A stretch of 64,000 nucleotides of DNA from Sphingorhabdus sp. EL138 (GCF_945862485.1 NZ_CAMAYF010000005.1:62001-126000); one strand, 5' to 3'; shown: positions 23,396 through 33,656, counted from the stretch's first letter. Program-made: numbers and translations. Notes: generated by a model from the sequence alone, not told the origin.

Positions 23396-24109
23396 TTACT
23401 TAACCGCGTCGGCCTGCGCGGCGAAAATCCGGTCGGTTCCCATGCGCGCAAGGCGGAGCAAACGGAGCAGGCCTTCTTCGTCATAGGTCGCGCCTTCGGC
23501 TGTGGCTTGCACTTCGGCAATCTGGCCACCTTCGATCAGAACGAAATTTGCATCGGCATCGGCGTCGGAATCTTCGATATAATCCAAGTCCAAAACGGGC
23601 GTGCCTTTGAAGATGCCGCAGCTTACGGCAGCAACCCGTCCGCTGATCGGATCTTCCTTGATCGCGCCTGACGCAACCAAGCCATTGACGGCCAAGCGCA
23701 AGGCAACCCACGCGCCCGAAATCGCGGCGGTGCGTGTGCCGCCATCGGCTTGCAACACGTCGCAATCGATCGTAATTTGGTTCTCGCCCAGCTTCTTCAA
23801 ATCTACGACAGAACGTAAAGAGCGGCCAATAAGGCGCTGAATTTCTTGGGTTCGTCCGGACTGCTTGCCTTTGGCAGCTTCGCGCTGGCTGCGCGTATGC
23901 GTGGCGCGGGGGAGCATCGAATATTCCGCCGTGACCCAACCTTCACCCTTGCCGCGCAACCATGGTGGAATGCGGTCTTCGACGCTGGCGGTGACCAGCA
24001 CTTTTGTATCGCCAAAACCGATAAGGCAGCTACCTTCGGCATGTTTGGTGAAATGGGTTTCAATCGAAATGGCGCGCATTTCGTCTGGCGCACGGCCGGA
24101 TGGACGCAT
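23396..24109 (-). CDS. rph: Ribonuclease PH
   Basis: [73 protein letters not shown]. Confidence 0.96.
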   Translation of the reverse strand: MRPSGRAPDEMRAISIETHFTKHAEGSCLIGFGDTKVLVTASVEDRIPPWLRGKGEGWVTAEYSMLPRATHTRSQREAAKGKQSGRTQEIQRLIGRSLRSVVDLKKLGENQITIDCDVLQADGGTRTAAISGAWVALRLAVNGLVASGAIKEDPISGRVAAVSCGIFKGTPVLDLDYIEDSDADADANFVLIEGGQIAEVQATAEGATYDEEGLLRLLRLARMGTDRIFAAQADAVK

Positions 24110-24191
24110 GATAGTCTCCTGATGATAGATTGGCGGCTGCCATAGCCTGCCCTGCTTGCTTTGCAAGTGCGCGGTGCGCTACACAGTCACG

Positions 24192-25238
24192 GTGAACCAA
24201 ACACCCATCAACGAACTGAATGACCGGACACGCATCATTTTCCGGATGGTGGTGGAAAGCTATCTGGACAATGGCGCGCCGGTGGGTTCGCGGACAGTTT
24301 CCAAATTCGCAGGGTTGAACCTGTCCCCTGCCTCCATCCGCAATGTCATGCAGGATTTGGAGGAAGCGGGCTATCTCGCCTCTCCGCATACAAGCGCCGG
24401 ACGCGTGCCCACCGAGAGCGGTCTGCGCCTGTTCGTCGATGGCATGATGCAATCGGCGGAGCCTTCAGCCGAAGAACAACGCGCGATTGAATCGCAAATC
24501 CGCGGCGATGGACCGATTGAAGAGGCGCTGGCGGCTGCGACGTCGGTACTGTCGGGCCTATCTGCCTGCGCCGGTATCGTCTTGGTGCCAAAACGGGACG
24601 CGGTCCTAAAGGCATTTAGCTTTGCGCGCCTGTCCGCATCTCAAGTGCTCGCGATCATGGTCGGGTCCGACAATAGCGTTGAAAACCGGCTGGTATCGAT
24701 AGACCCGGCAATCAGTGAATCCATGTTAGTGGAGGCCGCGAACTATATTTCGGCGCGCCTGTCTGGCTTGACCCTATCGGAAGCGTTGGAGCGCCTCGAC
24801 AGCGAAATTCGGGCCGAAAAGGCGGAGCTTGATGTGGCCAGCCAAAAACTGGTGCGTGACGGCCTCGCCATTTGGTCGCTTGATGCCAATGACCGGCCAG
24901 TACTCATCGTGCGTGGGCAGTCGAACTTGATTGACGATGCAGCGGCGGCAGACCTCGACCGCGTTCGGCAATTGTTAGACGAGCTTGAGAGCAAAGAAGA
25001 AATCGCGCGGCTGGTCGATAGCGCGCGTGAGGCGCAGTCGACGCGGATTTTTATTGGTTCGGAAAATAATCTTTTCTCGCTTTCGGGATCGTCGGTCATC
25101 GCCGCGCCATATCGGGAGGCAGGCGGCAAGGTCGTCGGCGTCATTGGCGTCATTGGCCCGACCCGCCTGAATTATGCACGCATTGTGCCCATGGTCGACT
25201 TTACCGCGCAGGCGCTGAGCCGTTTAATAAGGCCGTGA
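24192..25238 (+). CDS. hrcA: Heat-inducible transcriptional repressor HrcA
   Basis: ELNDRTRIIFRMVVESYLDNGAPVGSRTVSKFAGLNLSPASIRNVMQDLEEAGYLASPHTSAGRVPTESGLRLFVD; GTG start. Confidence 0.95.
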   Translation: MNQTPINELNDRTRIIFRMVVESYLDNGAPVGSRTVSKFAGLNLSPASIRNVMQDLEEAGYLASPHTSAGRVPTESGLRLFVDGMMQSAEPSAEEQRAIESQIRGDGPIEEALAAATSVLSGLSACAGIVLVPKRDAVLKAFSFARLSASQVLAIMVGSDNSVENRLVSIDPAISESMLVEAANYISARLSGLTLSEALERLDSEIRAEKAELDVASQKLVRDGLAIWSLDANDRPVLIVRGQSNLIDDAAAADLDRVRQLLDELESKEEIARLVDSAREAQSTRIFIGSENNLFSLSGSSVIAAPYREAGGKVVGVIGVIGPTRLNYARIVPMVDFTAQALSRLIRP

Positions 25239-25257
25239 ACGCAGAAATGATGCGCGG

Positions 25258-25285
25258 GTTGATGAATTAAAATTGCTTTCTATAT
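25258..25285 (+). promoter_or_regulatory. RpoH-like promoter upstream of grpE
   Basis: GTTG-N17-TCTATAT, ~55 nt upstream of grpE. Confidence 0.4.
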
Positions 25286-25339
25286 GCGAGCAGCAACAAA
25301 CGACCATGCAGTCGCAACGTAAATGGGTTAATCAAGTTT

Positions 25340-25915
25340 ATGACAAAGAAGAAATCAGCCGCAGCCGATCCCGCTGTAGAAAACGAACTTGAAGGCGTGC
25401 CAGAGCATATGAAAGACGATACGCCAGAGGCTACCGACGCTGCAGATGCAAAGATTGCGGTGCTGGAAGAAGCGCTCGCCGCTGCACAGCAGGAGGTTTT
25501 ATACGCGCAGGCCGAAACGCAAAATGTGCGCCGCCGTATGGAAAAAGAGGCGCAGGACGCGCGCGCTTATGCCGCAACGGGATTTGCCCGCGATGTGCTG
25601 TCGGTGTCTGACAATCTATCGCGCGCCTTGGAAGCGATCCCCGCTGAAATGCGGGAAAGCGAAGCGATGAAACCGCTCGTCATTGGTCTTGAAGCAACGG
25701 GCCGCGAACTGGACAGCGTCTTTACCAAAAACGGCATTACGCGCATTGCCGCTATGGGCATGCCGCTGGATCCCAATCAGCATCAGGCGATGGTTGAAAT
25801 TCCCAGCGCCGATGTCGCACCGGGCATCATCGTCGCCGAAATGCAGGCAGGGTATATGATCAAGGACCGCTTATTGCGTCCTGCCTTGGTTGGGGTGGCA
25901 AAGGCGGCGGAGTAA
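25340..25915 (+). CDS. grpE: Nucleotide exchange factor GrpE
   Basis: ETQNVRRRMEKEAQDARAYAATGFARDVLSVSDNLSRALEAIP...MPLDPNQHQAMVEI...GYMIKDRLLRPALVGV. Confidence 0.95.
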   Translation: MTKKKSAAADPAVENELEGVPEHMKDDTPEATDAADAKIAVLEEALAAAQQEVLYAQAETQNVRRRMEKEAQDARAYAATGFARDVLSVSDNLSRALEAIPAEMRESEAMKPLVIGLEATGRELDSVFTKNGITRIAAMGMPLDPNQHQAMVEIPSADVAPGIIVAEMQAGYMIKDRLLRPALVGVAKAAE

Positions 25916-25955
25916 GCCCGCCCGCATCATTACCATCAGCCAGGGGTGGCGCAAG

Positions 25956-25984
25956 GTGACGCGCTCCGCTATTGAGCGCGTCAC
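25956..25984. other. Perfect 11-bp stem-loop abutting the MATE start codon
   Basis: GTGACGCGCTC-cgctatt-GAGCGCGTCAC followed directly by ATG at 25985. Confidence 0.75.
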
Positions 25985-27382
25985 ATGACCACAGCGGCAA
26001 TCCCCACGGACCGTCAATCCCCTTGGCGCGATGAACTTCGCGCGACCTTGTCGCTTGCCTGGCCGTTAATCTTAACCAATTTATCAATGTCGTTGATTGG
26101 CGCGACTGATGTGGTGATGGTGGGTTGGCTTGGGCCGACTGAGTTGGCAGCGGCATCGCTGGGGTTCAACCTGTGTATGACCGCGGCGATTTTCTGCATG
26201 GGGCTAGTTACCGCAACGGCGCCGATGATGGCGAGCGAACGCGGCGCAAAGGCGCATTCCGTGCGCGATATCCGTCGCACATTCCGGCAAGGATTGTGGG
26301 TCGCGGTTGCGATCATGATCCCGATCTGGCTGTTCTTGTGGCAGACAGAGGCCATATTGCTGACGCTTGGCCAGCAAGCCGAACTTGCGTCCAAAGCGCA
26401 AAGCTATGTCCGTGCCTATATGTGGTCGATCCTGCCATTTTTGTGGTTGATTATTGCGCGTAATTTCCTGTCGGCGTTGGAGCAGCCCTTATGGTCGCTC
26501 GTCATCGGCATATTGGGCGTTTTTGCCAATGCGGCGTTCAACTATGTCCTTATTTTCGGGAAGCTGGGTGTACCGGCCTTGGGCATAATCGGCGCGGGCG
26601 TCGGTAGCATATTAGCCAATATATTCATGTTTTTGGGCATGGTCGCGGTGATTACTTATCACCCTAAATTTAGGCGATATCATCTCTTCGGGCGTTGGTG
26701 GCGCAGTGATTGGCCGCGTTTTAGGGCGCTGTGGAAACTGGGCTTGCCGATTGGCGTGACGATGGGCTTGGAAGGCGGCGTTTTCGGCGTTGCCGTCATG
26801 CTCATGGGGTTAATCGACACCGCTTCGGTCGCGGCGCATGCCATCGCGCTGCAGGTTGCAAGCGTGACTTTCATGGTGCCGATGGGTCTTGCGCAGGCTG
26901 CGACAGTGCGTGTGGGCATCGGCTATGGCCGGCGCGATCTGGCGCTTATCCGCCGCGCGGGTTGGACCAGCTTTGTCATGGGAACAGGGTTCATGGCGGC
27001 GATGGCGGTACTGATGTGGCTGTCGCCCGAGTTGCTGATTGCGCTCTTCATTGACCGTGATGCCGCAGCCAATGCAGAGGTTGTGCGACTGGCCGTCAGT
27101 TTCCTTGCCATTGCGGCCTTGTTCCAGATTGTCGATGGCGCACAAGTCGTGGGTGCGGGCATGTTGCGCGGGCTACACGACACCAGCGTGCCTATGCTTT
27201 TCGCGGCCTTTGGCTATTGGGTGGTCGGCATTGGTGTGGGCGCGTGGTTGGCGTTTTCGCAAGGATGGAATGGCGTTGGCATTTGGGTTGGTTTGGCGAC
27301 CGGGCTTGGCATTGTCGCCGTGCTTATGCTCGTGCGGTGGTCGCTGCGCGGGCGGCTTGGACTGTTGCCTTCAGAAAATTAG
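25985..27382 (+). CDS. MATE family efflux transporter (NorM-like)
   Basis: 12-TM-type protein with MATE signatures (LAWPLILTNLSMSLIGATDVVMVGWLGPTELAAASLGFN, DGAQVVGAGMLRGLHDTSVPM). Confidence 0.9.
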   Translation: MTTAAIPTDRQSPWRDELRATLSLAWPLILTNLSMSLIGATDVVMVGWLGPTELAAASLGFNLCMTAAIFCMGLVTATAPMMASERGAKAHSVRDIRRTFRQGLWVAVAIMIPIWLFLWQTEAILLTLGQQAELASKAQSYVRAYMWSILPFLWLIIARNFLSALEQPLWSLVIGILGVFANAAFNYVLIFGKLGVPALGIIGAGVGSILANIFMFLGMVAVITYHPKFRRYHLFGRWWRSDWPRFRALWKLGLPIGVTMGLEGGVFGVAVMLMGLIDTASVAAHAIALQVASVTFMVPMGLAQAATVRVGIGYGRRDLALIRRAGWTSFVMGTGFMAAMAVLMWLSPELLIALFIDRDAAANAEVVRLAVSFLAIAALFQIVDGAQVVGAGMLRGLHDTSVPMLFAAFGYWVVGIGVGAWLAFSQGWNGVGIWVGLATGLGIVAVLMLVRWSLRGRLGLLPSEN

Positions 27383-27391
27383 CACGCGGTT

Positions 27392-27412
27392 ATCCTGAAA
27401 CAAGTTCAGGAT
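27392..27412. repeat. Single hairpin of the CTGAAACAAGTTCAG family
   Basis: ATCCTGAA-acaag-TTCAGGAT, 10 nt after the MATE stop; same core as 10083-10103 and 10114-10134. Confidence 0.75.
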
Positions 27413-27479
27413 GACAAATCTGGGGGTGGCATTATGAAACAATTGCGTTCTGCACCACTCTGTTTCCAGCCCGTATCCT

Positions 27480-27953
27480 TTACCCATCAATCGCTTTCTT
27501 CTCGTCCGGATCGCTGCCGTCGATTTCTTGTACCCGCGCCTTTACCAATATGCGGACATTGTTCGAAAACAGAAATTCGGCCTCAATCACACCCAAGCGG
27601 CGGGGGATGAGGTTGACGCCCCACATCATCACATGCTTGCCGCCTTTTTTGAAGGCGACTTTCTCTCCAGACGGAATGAGCACGCGGTCCATAGGCGCCA
27701 TCGTCACCGCACCGGTTTTTGCGTCCACCGCAACATCGTGCATTTCAACACGAACGGCCGATGGCGAACTTACGCGCAGCAAATATACATCCTCCGGCCC
27801 GCCATAGACGTTGAAATGCATCGCTGACGGATTGTTATCGACAGGCGACAGGGTCAGCACCGCTTCCTTTACTTTCAACTGCGGTGTCGGGCCGCATCCG
27901 CTCAGCAAAAGAGCTGCCGCAGCGGCACTAAATGTGAATATACGTCGGTTCAT
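27480..27953 (-). CDS. PCu(A)C-type copper chaperone lipoprotein
   Basis: Lipobox LLLSGCG; VRVEMHDVAVDAKTGAVTMAPMDRVLIPSGEKVAFKKGGKHVMMWGVN (H/M copper motif). Confidence 0.85.
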   Translation of the reverse strand: MNRRIFTFSAAAAALLLSGCGPTPQLKVKEAVLTLSPVDNNPSAMHFNVYGGPEDVYLLRVSSPSAVRVEMHDVAVDAKTGAVTMAPMDRVLIPSGEKVAFKKGGKHVMMWGVNLIPRRLGVIEAEFLFSNNVRILVKARVQEIDGSDPDEKKAIDG

Positions 27954-28047
27954 AACGTCCTCCTTTTGCTGTCAGGTGCGCGTGTTGGTGCGACCATCCT
28001 ATACAGAGTTTTCACTTAACTTTTTCCCTATCTAGGAACGCCGAAGT

Positions 28048-28075
28048 CTTGTGCCAAGAGAATTGGCACCTATAT
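28048..28075 (+). promoter_or_regulatory. RpoH (sigma32)-type promoter of dnaK
   Basis: CTTG-N17-CCTATAT; the spacer contains perfect GTGCCAA-N5-TTGGCAC palindrome (28051-28069). Confidence 0.6.
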
Positions 28076-28178
28076 CGCCGCTACAAGGTCACGTTACGCG
28101 GAACCCCAGTGCCTGATAGGGCTGGTGCGAAATGCGGCAGGGTAAAGTTCAATTTTTAAAATTTCGGGGTAAGTTTTT

Positions 28179-30086
28179 ATGGCTAAAGTTATTGGTATCG
28201 ACTTGGGCACGACAAACAGCTGCGTTGCGGTAATGGACGGCGGCAAGCCCAAGGTCATCGAAAATGCAGAAGGCGCACGGACAACGCCATCGATCGTGGC
28301 CTTTGCTAAGGACGGCGAGCGCCTTATTGGCCAGCCCGCCAAGCGTCAGGCAGTCACCAATCCGGAAAGCACCATTTACGCGGTAAAGCGCCTTATCGGT
28401 CGCCGTTTTGATGATCCATTGACCAAGAAAGACATGGGCCTCGTGCCGTACAGCATCGTCAAGGGCAAGACCGGCGATGCATGGGTTAAGGCAGGCGGCG
28501 AAGAATATTCGCCCTCACAAATTTCAGCTTTCACCTTACAAAAGATGAAAGAAACAGCGGAAGCCTATTTGGGCGAAACCGTCACGCAAGTGGTCATTAC
28601 CGTTCCAGCCTATTTCAACGATGCCCAGCGTCAGGCCACAAAGGATGCTGGCCAGATTGCCGGGCTTGAAGTGCTGCGTATCATCAACGAGCCAACCGCT
28701 GCGGCGCTGGCTTATGGCATGGACAAGGATGATAACAAAACCATCGCGGTCTATGACCTTGGCGGCGGTACCTTTGATATTTCGATCCTAGAAGTCGGCG
28801 ATGGCGTATTCGAAGTGAAATCGACCAATGGCGACACATTCCTGGGCGGTGAAGATTTTGACAGCGTGCTCGTTGAGCATTTGGCGGCCGATTTTAACAA
28901 GGCTGAGGGCATTGACCTGACCAAGGACAAGCTGGCGCTGCAACGTTTGAAGGAAGCGGCTGAAAAGGCGAAGATTGAATTGTCGTCCACACAGACGACC
29001 GAAGTCAACTTGCCGTTCATTACCGCAGACCAAAATGGTCCAAAGCACCTTGTGAAAACCATCACCCGTGCCGACCTTGAAAAATTGGTTGATGAATTGA
29101 TTAAGCGCACGCTTGAGCCATGCAAAAAGGCTTTGGCTGATGCGGGTATCAAGGCTGATGGCATTGATGAAGTCGTGATGGTCGGCGGCATGACCCGCAT
29201 GCCCAAGGTGCGCGACGTCGTGAAGAACTTCTTTGGCAAGGAACCGCACACAGGTGTGAACCCTGATGAAGTAGTTGCGATGGGCGCCGCCATTCAGGCG
29301 GGCGTGTTGCAGGGCGACGTCAAGGATGTGTTGTTGCTTGACGTGACGCCATTGTCCTTGGGTATCGAAACACTCGGCGGCGTATTTACCCGCATGATCG
29401 ACCGTAACACGACGATCCCGACGAAGAAGAGCCAAGTATATTCGACAGCCGAAGACAATCAAAATGCCGTGACCATCCGCGTGTTCCAAGGTGAGCGTGA
29501 AATGGCAGCAGATAACAAGTTGCTGGGCAACTTCGATCTGGTCGGCATCCCACCTGCACCGCGCGGCGTGCCACAGGTTGAAGTGACCTTTGACATTGAC
29601 GCCAATGGCCTGGTCAGCGTGACGGCCAAGGACAAAGGCACAGGCAAGGAACAGCAGATCAAAATTCAGGCATCGGGCGGCTTGTCCGATGCGGATATTG
29701 AGCAAATGGTCCGCGATGCCGAAGCCTTTGCCGAAGAAGACAAGAAGCGTCGTGAATCGGCAGAAGCCAAGAACAACGCCGAAAGCCTCGTGCACTCCAC
29801 CGAGAAGCAGCTGGAAGAGCATGGCGACAAGATTGACGCTGCATTGAAGGGCGAAATCGAAGCGGCCGTTGCGGAAACCAAGACGGCCATCGAAGGTGGC
29901 GATGCAGAAGCGATGAAGGAAAAGGCAACGGCCTTGGCTCAAATCGCGATGAAGCTTGGCGAAGCAATCTATAAGGAAGAGCAAGCCGCCGGTGCATCGG
30001 CAGATGCCGCATCGGAAGACGCGCCAGCAGACGACAATGTCGTTGATGCTGAATTCTCCGAAGTCGAAGACGACAAGAAAGACTGA
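28179..30086 (+). CDS. dnaK: Molecular chaperone DnaK
   Basis: [42 protein letters not shown]; full-length 635 aa. Confidence 0.98.
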   Translation: MAKVIGIDLGTTNSCVAVMDGGKPKVIENAEGARTTPSIVAFAKDGERLIGQPAKRQAVTNPESTIYAVKRLIGRRFDDPLTKKDMGLVPYSIVKGKTGDAWVKAGGEEYSPSQISAFTLQKMKETAEAYLGETVTQVVITVPAYFNDAQRQATKDAGQIAGLEVLRIINEPTAAALAYGMDKDDNKTIAVYDLGGGTFDISILEVGDGVFEVKSTNGDTFLGGEDFDSVLVEHLAADFNKAEGIDLTKDKLALQRLKEAAEKAKIELSSTQTTEVNLPFITADQNGPKHLVKTITRADLEKLVDELIKRTLEPCKKALADAGIKADGIDEVVMVGGMTRMPKVRDVVKNFFGKEPHTGVNPDEVVAMGAAIQAGVLQGDVKDVLLLDVTPLSLGIETLGGVFTRMIDRNTTIPTKKSQVYSTAEDNQNAVTIRVFQGEREMAADNKLLGNFDLVGIPPAPRGVPQVEVTFDIDANGLVSVTAKDKGTGKEQQIKIQASGGLSDADIEQMVRDAEAFAEEDKKRRESAEAKNNAESLVHSTEKQLEEHGDKIDAALKGEIEAAVAETKTAIEGGDAEAMKEKATALAQIAMKLGEAIYKEEQAAGASADAASEDAPADDNVVDAEFSEVEDDKKD

Positions 30087-30100
30087 TGTTGCATATTTTC

Positions 30101-30130
30101 GACCGTCGCTATCGAAACGCAGCGACGGTC
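30101..30130. other. dnaK-dnaJ intercistronic stem-loop
   Basis: GACCGTCGCT-atcgaaacgc-AGCGACGGTC, perfect 10-bp stem, not followed by a T tract. Confidence 0.75.
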
Positions 30131-30155
30131 GGAAAGACCGGGGGGTTAGTCATTC

Positions 30156-31283
30156 ATGAATCTCGACATTGATTATTATGAATTGTTGGAAGTCGAGCGG
30201 ACAGCGGATGAAAAGACGCTGAAAACCGCGTATCGCCGGATTGCGATGGAATGCCATCCCGACCGCAACCCAGGTTGCGATAAATCCGAAGCGAAGTTTA
30301 AGGCCATTAGCCAGGCCTATGACGTCCTGAAAGACCCGCAAAAACGCGCAGCCTATGACCGGTTCGGCAAAGAAGCGTTTGAAAATGGTGGTATGGGCGG
30401 CGGCGGTGGCCAAGGCGGCGCTGGCTTTGGTGACTTTTCCGATATCTTCGAAAGCTTTTTTGGCGACGCCTTTGGCGGCCGTCAGCGTGGCCCGGCACGT
30501 GGTGCAGATTTACGCTATGATCTCGAAATCTCGCTCGACGAGGCTTTCCACGGCAAGGACGCGGAAATAACCATCGACGTCGCCACCGCATGCGGCACGT
30601 GCAGTGGCAGTGGCGCGACGCCGGGGTCGGGCAAGCGTCGATGCAATCTGTGCGCTGGTCATGGCAAGGTGCGCGCGCAGCAAGGTTTCTTTGTTGTCGA
30701 ACGCACATGCCCGACCTGTCACGGTCGCGGCGAAGTGATTGAGTCGCCTTGCCGGGCCTGCGGAGGCGAAGGCCGTACGGATGAACGCAAGACCATCGCC
30801 GTAAATATTCCGCCTGGCGTTGACGAAGGCACGCGCATTCGTGTGGCAGGCAGGGGCGAGGCTGGACCAAATGGCGCAGCGGCGGGTGACTTGTACATTT
30901 TCATCCATCTGTCACGCCACAAGGTGTTCGAGCGCGACGGCACAACATTGTTCTGCCGCGTGCCCGTCAGCTTCAGCACAGCGGCGCTGGGCGGCGAAAT
31001 CCGCATTCCGGGCCTCGATGGTGCCGAACATATTATCATCGTTCCAGAGGGCATACAGTCGGGCAAACAGCTTCGGCAGCGCGGGGCTGGAATGCCTGTG
31101 CTGCAAGGGCGTGGTCGCGGCGACATGGTCATTCAAATCGACGTTGAAACGCCGTCAAAGCTGTCCGCGCGGCAGAAGGAAATTCTGCGCGAGTTTCGTG
31201 AAACCGAAACGGGTGCAGAATGTCCACAATCAACCGGCTTTTTTGACAAGCTGAAAGGCATTTGGGACGGCATCACCGATTAG
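30156..31283 (+). CDS. dnaJ: Molecular chaperone DnaJ
   Basis: J domain with HPD, G-rich linker, CxxCxGxG zinc-finger repeats. Confidence 0.97.
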   Translation: MNLDIDYYELLEVERTADEKTLKTAYRRIAMECHPDRNPGCDKSEAKFKAISQAYDVLKDPQKRAAYDRFGKEAFENGGMGGGGGQGGAGFGDFSDIFESFFGDAFGGRQRGPARGADLRYDLEISLDEAFHGKDAEITIDVATACGTCSGSGATPGSGKRRCNLCAGHGKVRAQQGFFVVERTCPTCHGRGEVIESPCRACGGEGRTDERKTIAVNIPPGVDEGTRIRVAGRGEAGPNGAAAGDLYIFIHLSRHKVFERDGTTLFCRVPVSFSTAALGGEIRIPGLDGAEHIIIVPEGIQSGKQLRQRGAGMPVLQGRGRGDMVIQIDVETPSKLSARQKEILREFRETETGAECPQSTGFFDKLKGIWDGITD

Positions 31284-31313
31284 GCTTTGCCTGTGCTGCC
31301 GTGGCATAGAAGG

Positions 31314-33656
31314 TCAGAACTTAATCTGGTCTATCTCGGTCCGTAAGGAGATCATGAGGGGCTGGATATGCGTCAGCCGGTCCTGCTCCTCATCTAATAT
31401 CGCTTGGAACACTCGCTTTTTGTAGCTTTGCGCGCGGTCATCCGAAAATTCATGGCCCGGCGGCAGCGATGATATCAATATATCGATCATCCGTTCCGCG
31501 CCATGCAAACGGCCCCATAGATAGTCATTTTCACGATAAGCGCGGCTGAAGAACGCACCGAAATTGTTGAACTCTATGCCCTTTAACGTTGCGGCAGTGC
31601 CGCCTTTGCGGATGGATGTGCAGTCGTCAGGCGAAATGCGGTCCACCTTGACTGGGTCGAATTCGTCAAAGCCTTCATCCTGCAACAAAGGTAGCGTGGC
31701 GATGTCGTAGAGCGCATAGCCCAAATAGCCGAGCAGCATGATCCGGCGTGCCGCATCGGGCAATGTCAGCATGGCATCGCACAATATTTTGTCGACCTTG
31801 GCATCGGTACGCACGAGATCGCGTTGCGCCGCGAGATGGTCCATCAAACCCGCGGGGTCGTCGATGCCTGATTTGGCGGCCATCGCGAAATCCAGCCCTA
31901 AAAACTCCGCCGTTTCCAGATCGAGAAACAGAGCCAGACATTTGTAAATGGCGTCGCGCATTTTGGTGATATCATCGTCCGGCATGTCGATGATATTTTC
32001 GACCTCTTCGGTCAGGTGCCGGGCGATAAAACGCAAGCGCCGGATGCGGAAACGCAGGTCATGTGCGCGAAAAAAGGCAATTTGGCGCGCGGTGGCTTTG
32101 CCCTTATGCGGCGGCCTATGGTCAAGGTCACGCGTCCCGATTTCGGCCCAAAGCGCGGCGCGCAAGTCCCGGAAAAACGCGTCTGGTGCATCGGGCAAGC
32201 TACGGCGCGCGGTGGCGACAATATCGTCCACAACGCCTGTGATTTTGAGATGGCTATAGGCGCGATAACCGAACCCGGCGGCAACAATCGCCTTTTCCTG
32301 GGCCGAGTGCCGCCATTTTTGCATACGGCTGGCAGATGGCCGGGTGAGGAACCATGTCTTGCCCAGCAGCGTCTCTACTGTATCTTCAACTTCATTACGC
32401 AGGCTATCAATGACGCGTTGCGTGCGTTCGATCCGCTCCGAACGGCCTGTGATTTTTTCCAGACTGTCGCGGATTGGCTGCTCCCGCGGAATGTTGGACG
32501 TTGCCCCCAATATCGTCGCAAAAAACCCCGGTGGCTTGCGTGGCATTTTGGCGGTGCCGTCCAAATTGCGCTTACCAAATCGGAAACTGGGGCGGCCTGG
32601 CTTTGGATCGATATAGACAAAACGCCGGTCCACTTCGCGCCGTGCAGGGCGGTTGCGCAAGGCGGAAATCGCCTGATTAAACGGCGCATTGGCCAAGACT
32701 GATCCGTCGATTAACATCGTATCTTCGGCGGCGTTGGCGGCAAATTGCTGCGGCAATATGCGTTTCAAAAATGCAAGCCGGCCAAGCCATGGAACATTTT
32801 CCCGCGCCAACAAACGGTCAAGTTCGCGCACAGAAAAGGGCGGAAATGCACCCGGGAAGCTGGCGGTGGCGCGCGCTGCAAAAATCAGTTCGGGAATGTC
32901 GGCGAGGTTGGTTCGTCCGCGTGTTGAAAAATCGACGGTGATGCGATGTTCGGACTCCGTGACCTCTTCAGGGCTGTTGAGGCGCAGCACCCGATCATGC
33001 CCGTAATAGTCGGTTACCGTGACAAATAAGTCCAACGGCTGACTTGCCGGTAAAAGTGGCGTTTCTTTGGCGCTCGCCGCCATCGCGTTCAGCGCATCGA
33101 GCAATAGTTTTGAAAACACATTCCCGCCAAAGGGTGGCGCAAACCATCGGGCGCGGACAAAGCGTGATAGCTTGGCGGCGACTTCCTGTTGCGCCTCTTT
33201 CGCGACTGTCCGTTCAACCGCCCCACCGCGTCGGCGCAAGACCATCCATGCAATCGGCGTTGCCCAAAATTTGGTGAATCGCGACAGCGGGCGGGCATCC
33301 GGATCAAGCAGCACATCGACGTCTGCCATGTCCAGCCACATGTCGGTCAAGGGCTCCAATGATTGGCCCGTGACGATGGCCTGCGACAGGAAAATACCGT
33401 TGATACCGCCCGCGCTTGACCCGGCAATGATGTCCGTCAAAACGCGCAACTTTACGCCGCTCACCCGCGACATTTCGGTGAGCAGGTAGTGATAGACAAT
33501 CTCGCTAGGGCGGGCGGGCGGAGCGCCGTCATGAAAAGCGCGGCTCGCGCGGACCATGTGCCAAATTTCGCGCGTGACGCCATGCATGTAAATGGCAAGG
33601 CTGACCCCGCCATAACAAATGAGCGCCAGCCTGAGTTCTTTTTCGCGCATAGACAT
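31314..33656 (-). CDS. Patatin-like phospholipase family protein
   Basis: LRLALICYGGVSLAIYMHGVTREIWHMVRASRAF, IIAGSSAGGINGIFLS (GxSxG), LIDGSVLANAPFNQAI (DG). Confidence 0.88.
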   Translation of the reverse strand: MSMREKELRLALICYGGVSLAIYMHGVTREIWHMVRASRAFHDGAPPARPSEIVYHYLLTEMSRVSGVKLRVLTDIIAGSSAGGINGIFLSQAIVTGQSLEPLTDMWLDMADVDVLLDPDARPLSRFTKFWATPIAWMVLRRRGGAVERTVAKEAQQEVAAKLSRFVRARWFAPPFGGNVFSKLLLDALNAMAASAKETPLLPASQPLDLFVTVTDYYGHDRVLRLNSPEEVTESEHRITVDFSTRGRTNLADIPELIFAARATASFPGAFPPFSVRELDRLLARENVPWLGRLAFLKRILPQQFAANAAEDTMLIDGSVLANAPFNQAISALRNRPARREVDRRFVYIDPKPGRPSFRFGKRNLDGTAKMPRKPPGFFATILGATSNIPREQPIRDSLEKITGRSERIERTQRVIDSLRNEVEDTVETLLGKTWFLTRPSASRMQKWRHSAQEKAIVAAGFGYRAYSHLKITGVVDDIVATARRSLPDAPDAFFRDLRAALWAEIGTRDLDHRPPHKGKATARQIAFFRAHDLRFRIRRLRFIARHLTEEVENIIDMPDDDITKMRDAIYKCLALFLDLETAEFLGLDFAMAAKSGIDDPAGLMDHLAAQRDLVRTDAKVDKILCDAMLTLPDAARRIMLLGYLGYALYDIATLPLLQDEGFDEFDPVKVDRISPDDCTSIRKGGTAATLKGIEFNNFGAFFSRAYRENDYLWGRLHGAERMIDILISSLPPGHEFSDDRAQSYKKRVFQAILDEEQDRLTHIQPLMISLRTEIDQIKF

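Noticed and set aside
28051-28069. CIRCE operator for HrcA upstream of dnaK
   Set aside because: The palindrome GTGCCAA-N5-TTGGCAC does not match the CIRCE consensus in arm sequence or spacing, so it is reported only as an unassigned dyad.
28788-29984. 398-aa ORF antisense to dnaK
   Set aside because: Mirror-frame artefact of codon bias in a highly expressed gene; composition (His/Cys/Phe-rich) is not protein-like and dnaK is certain.
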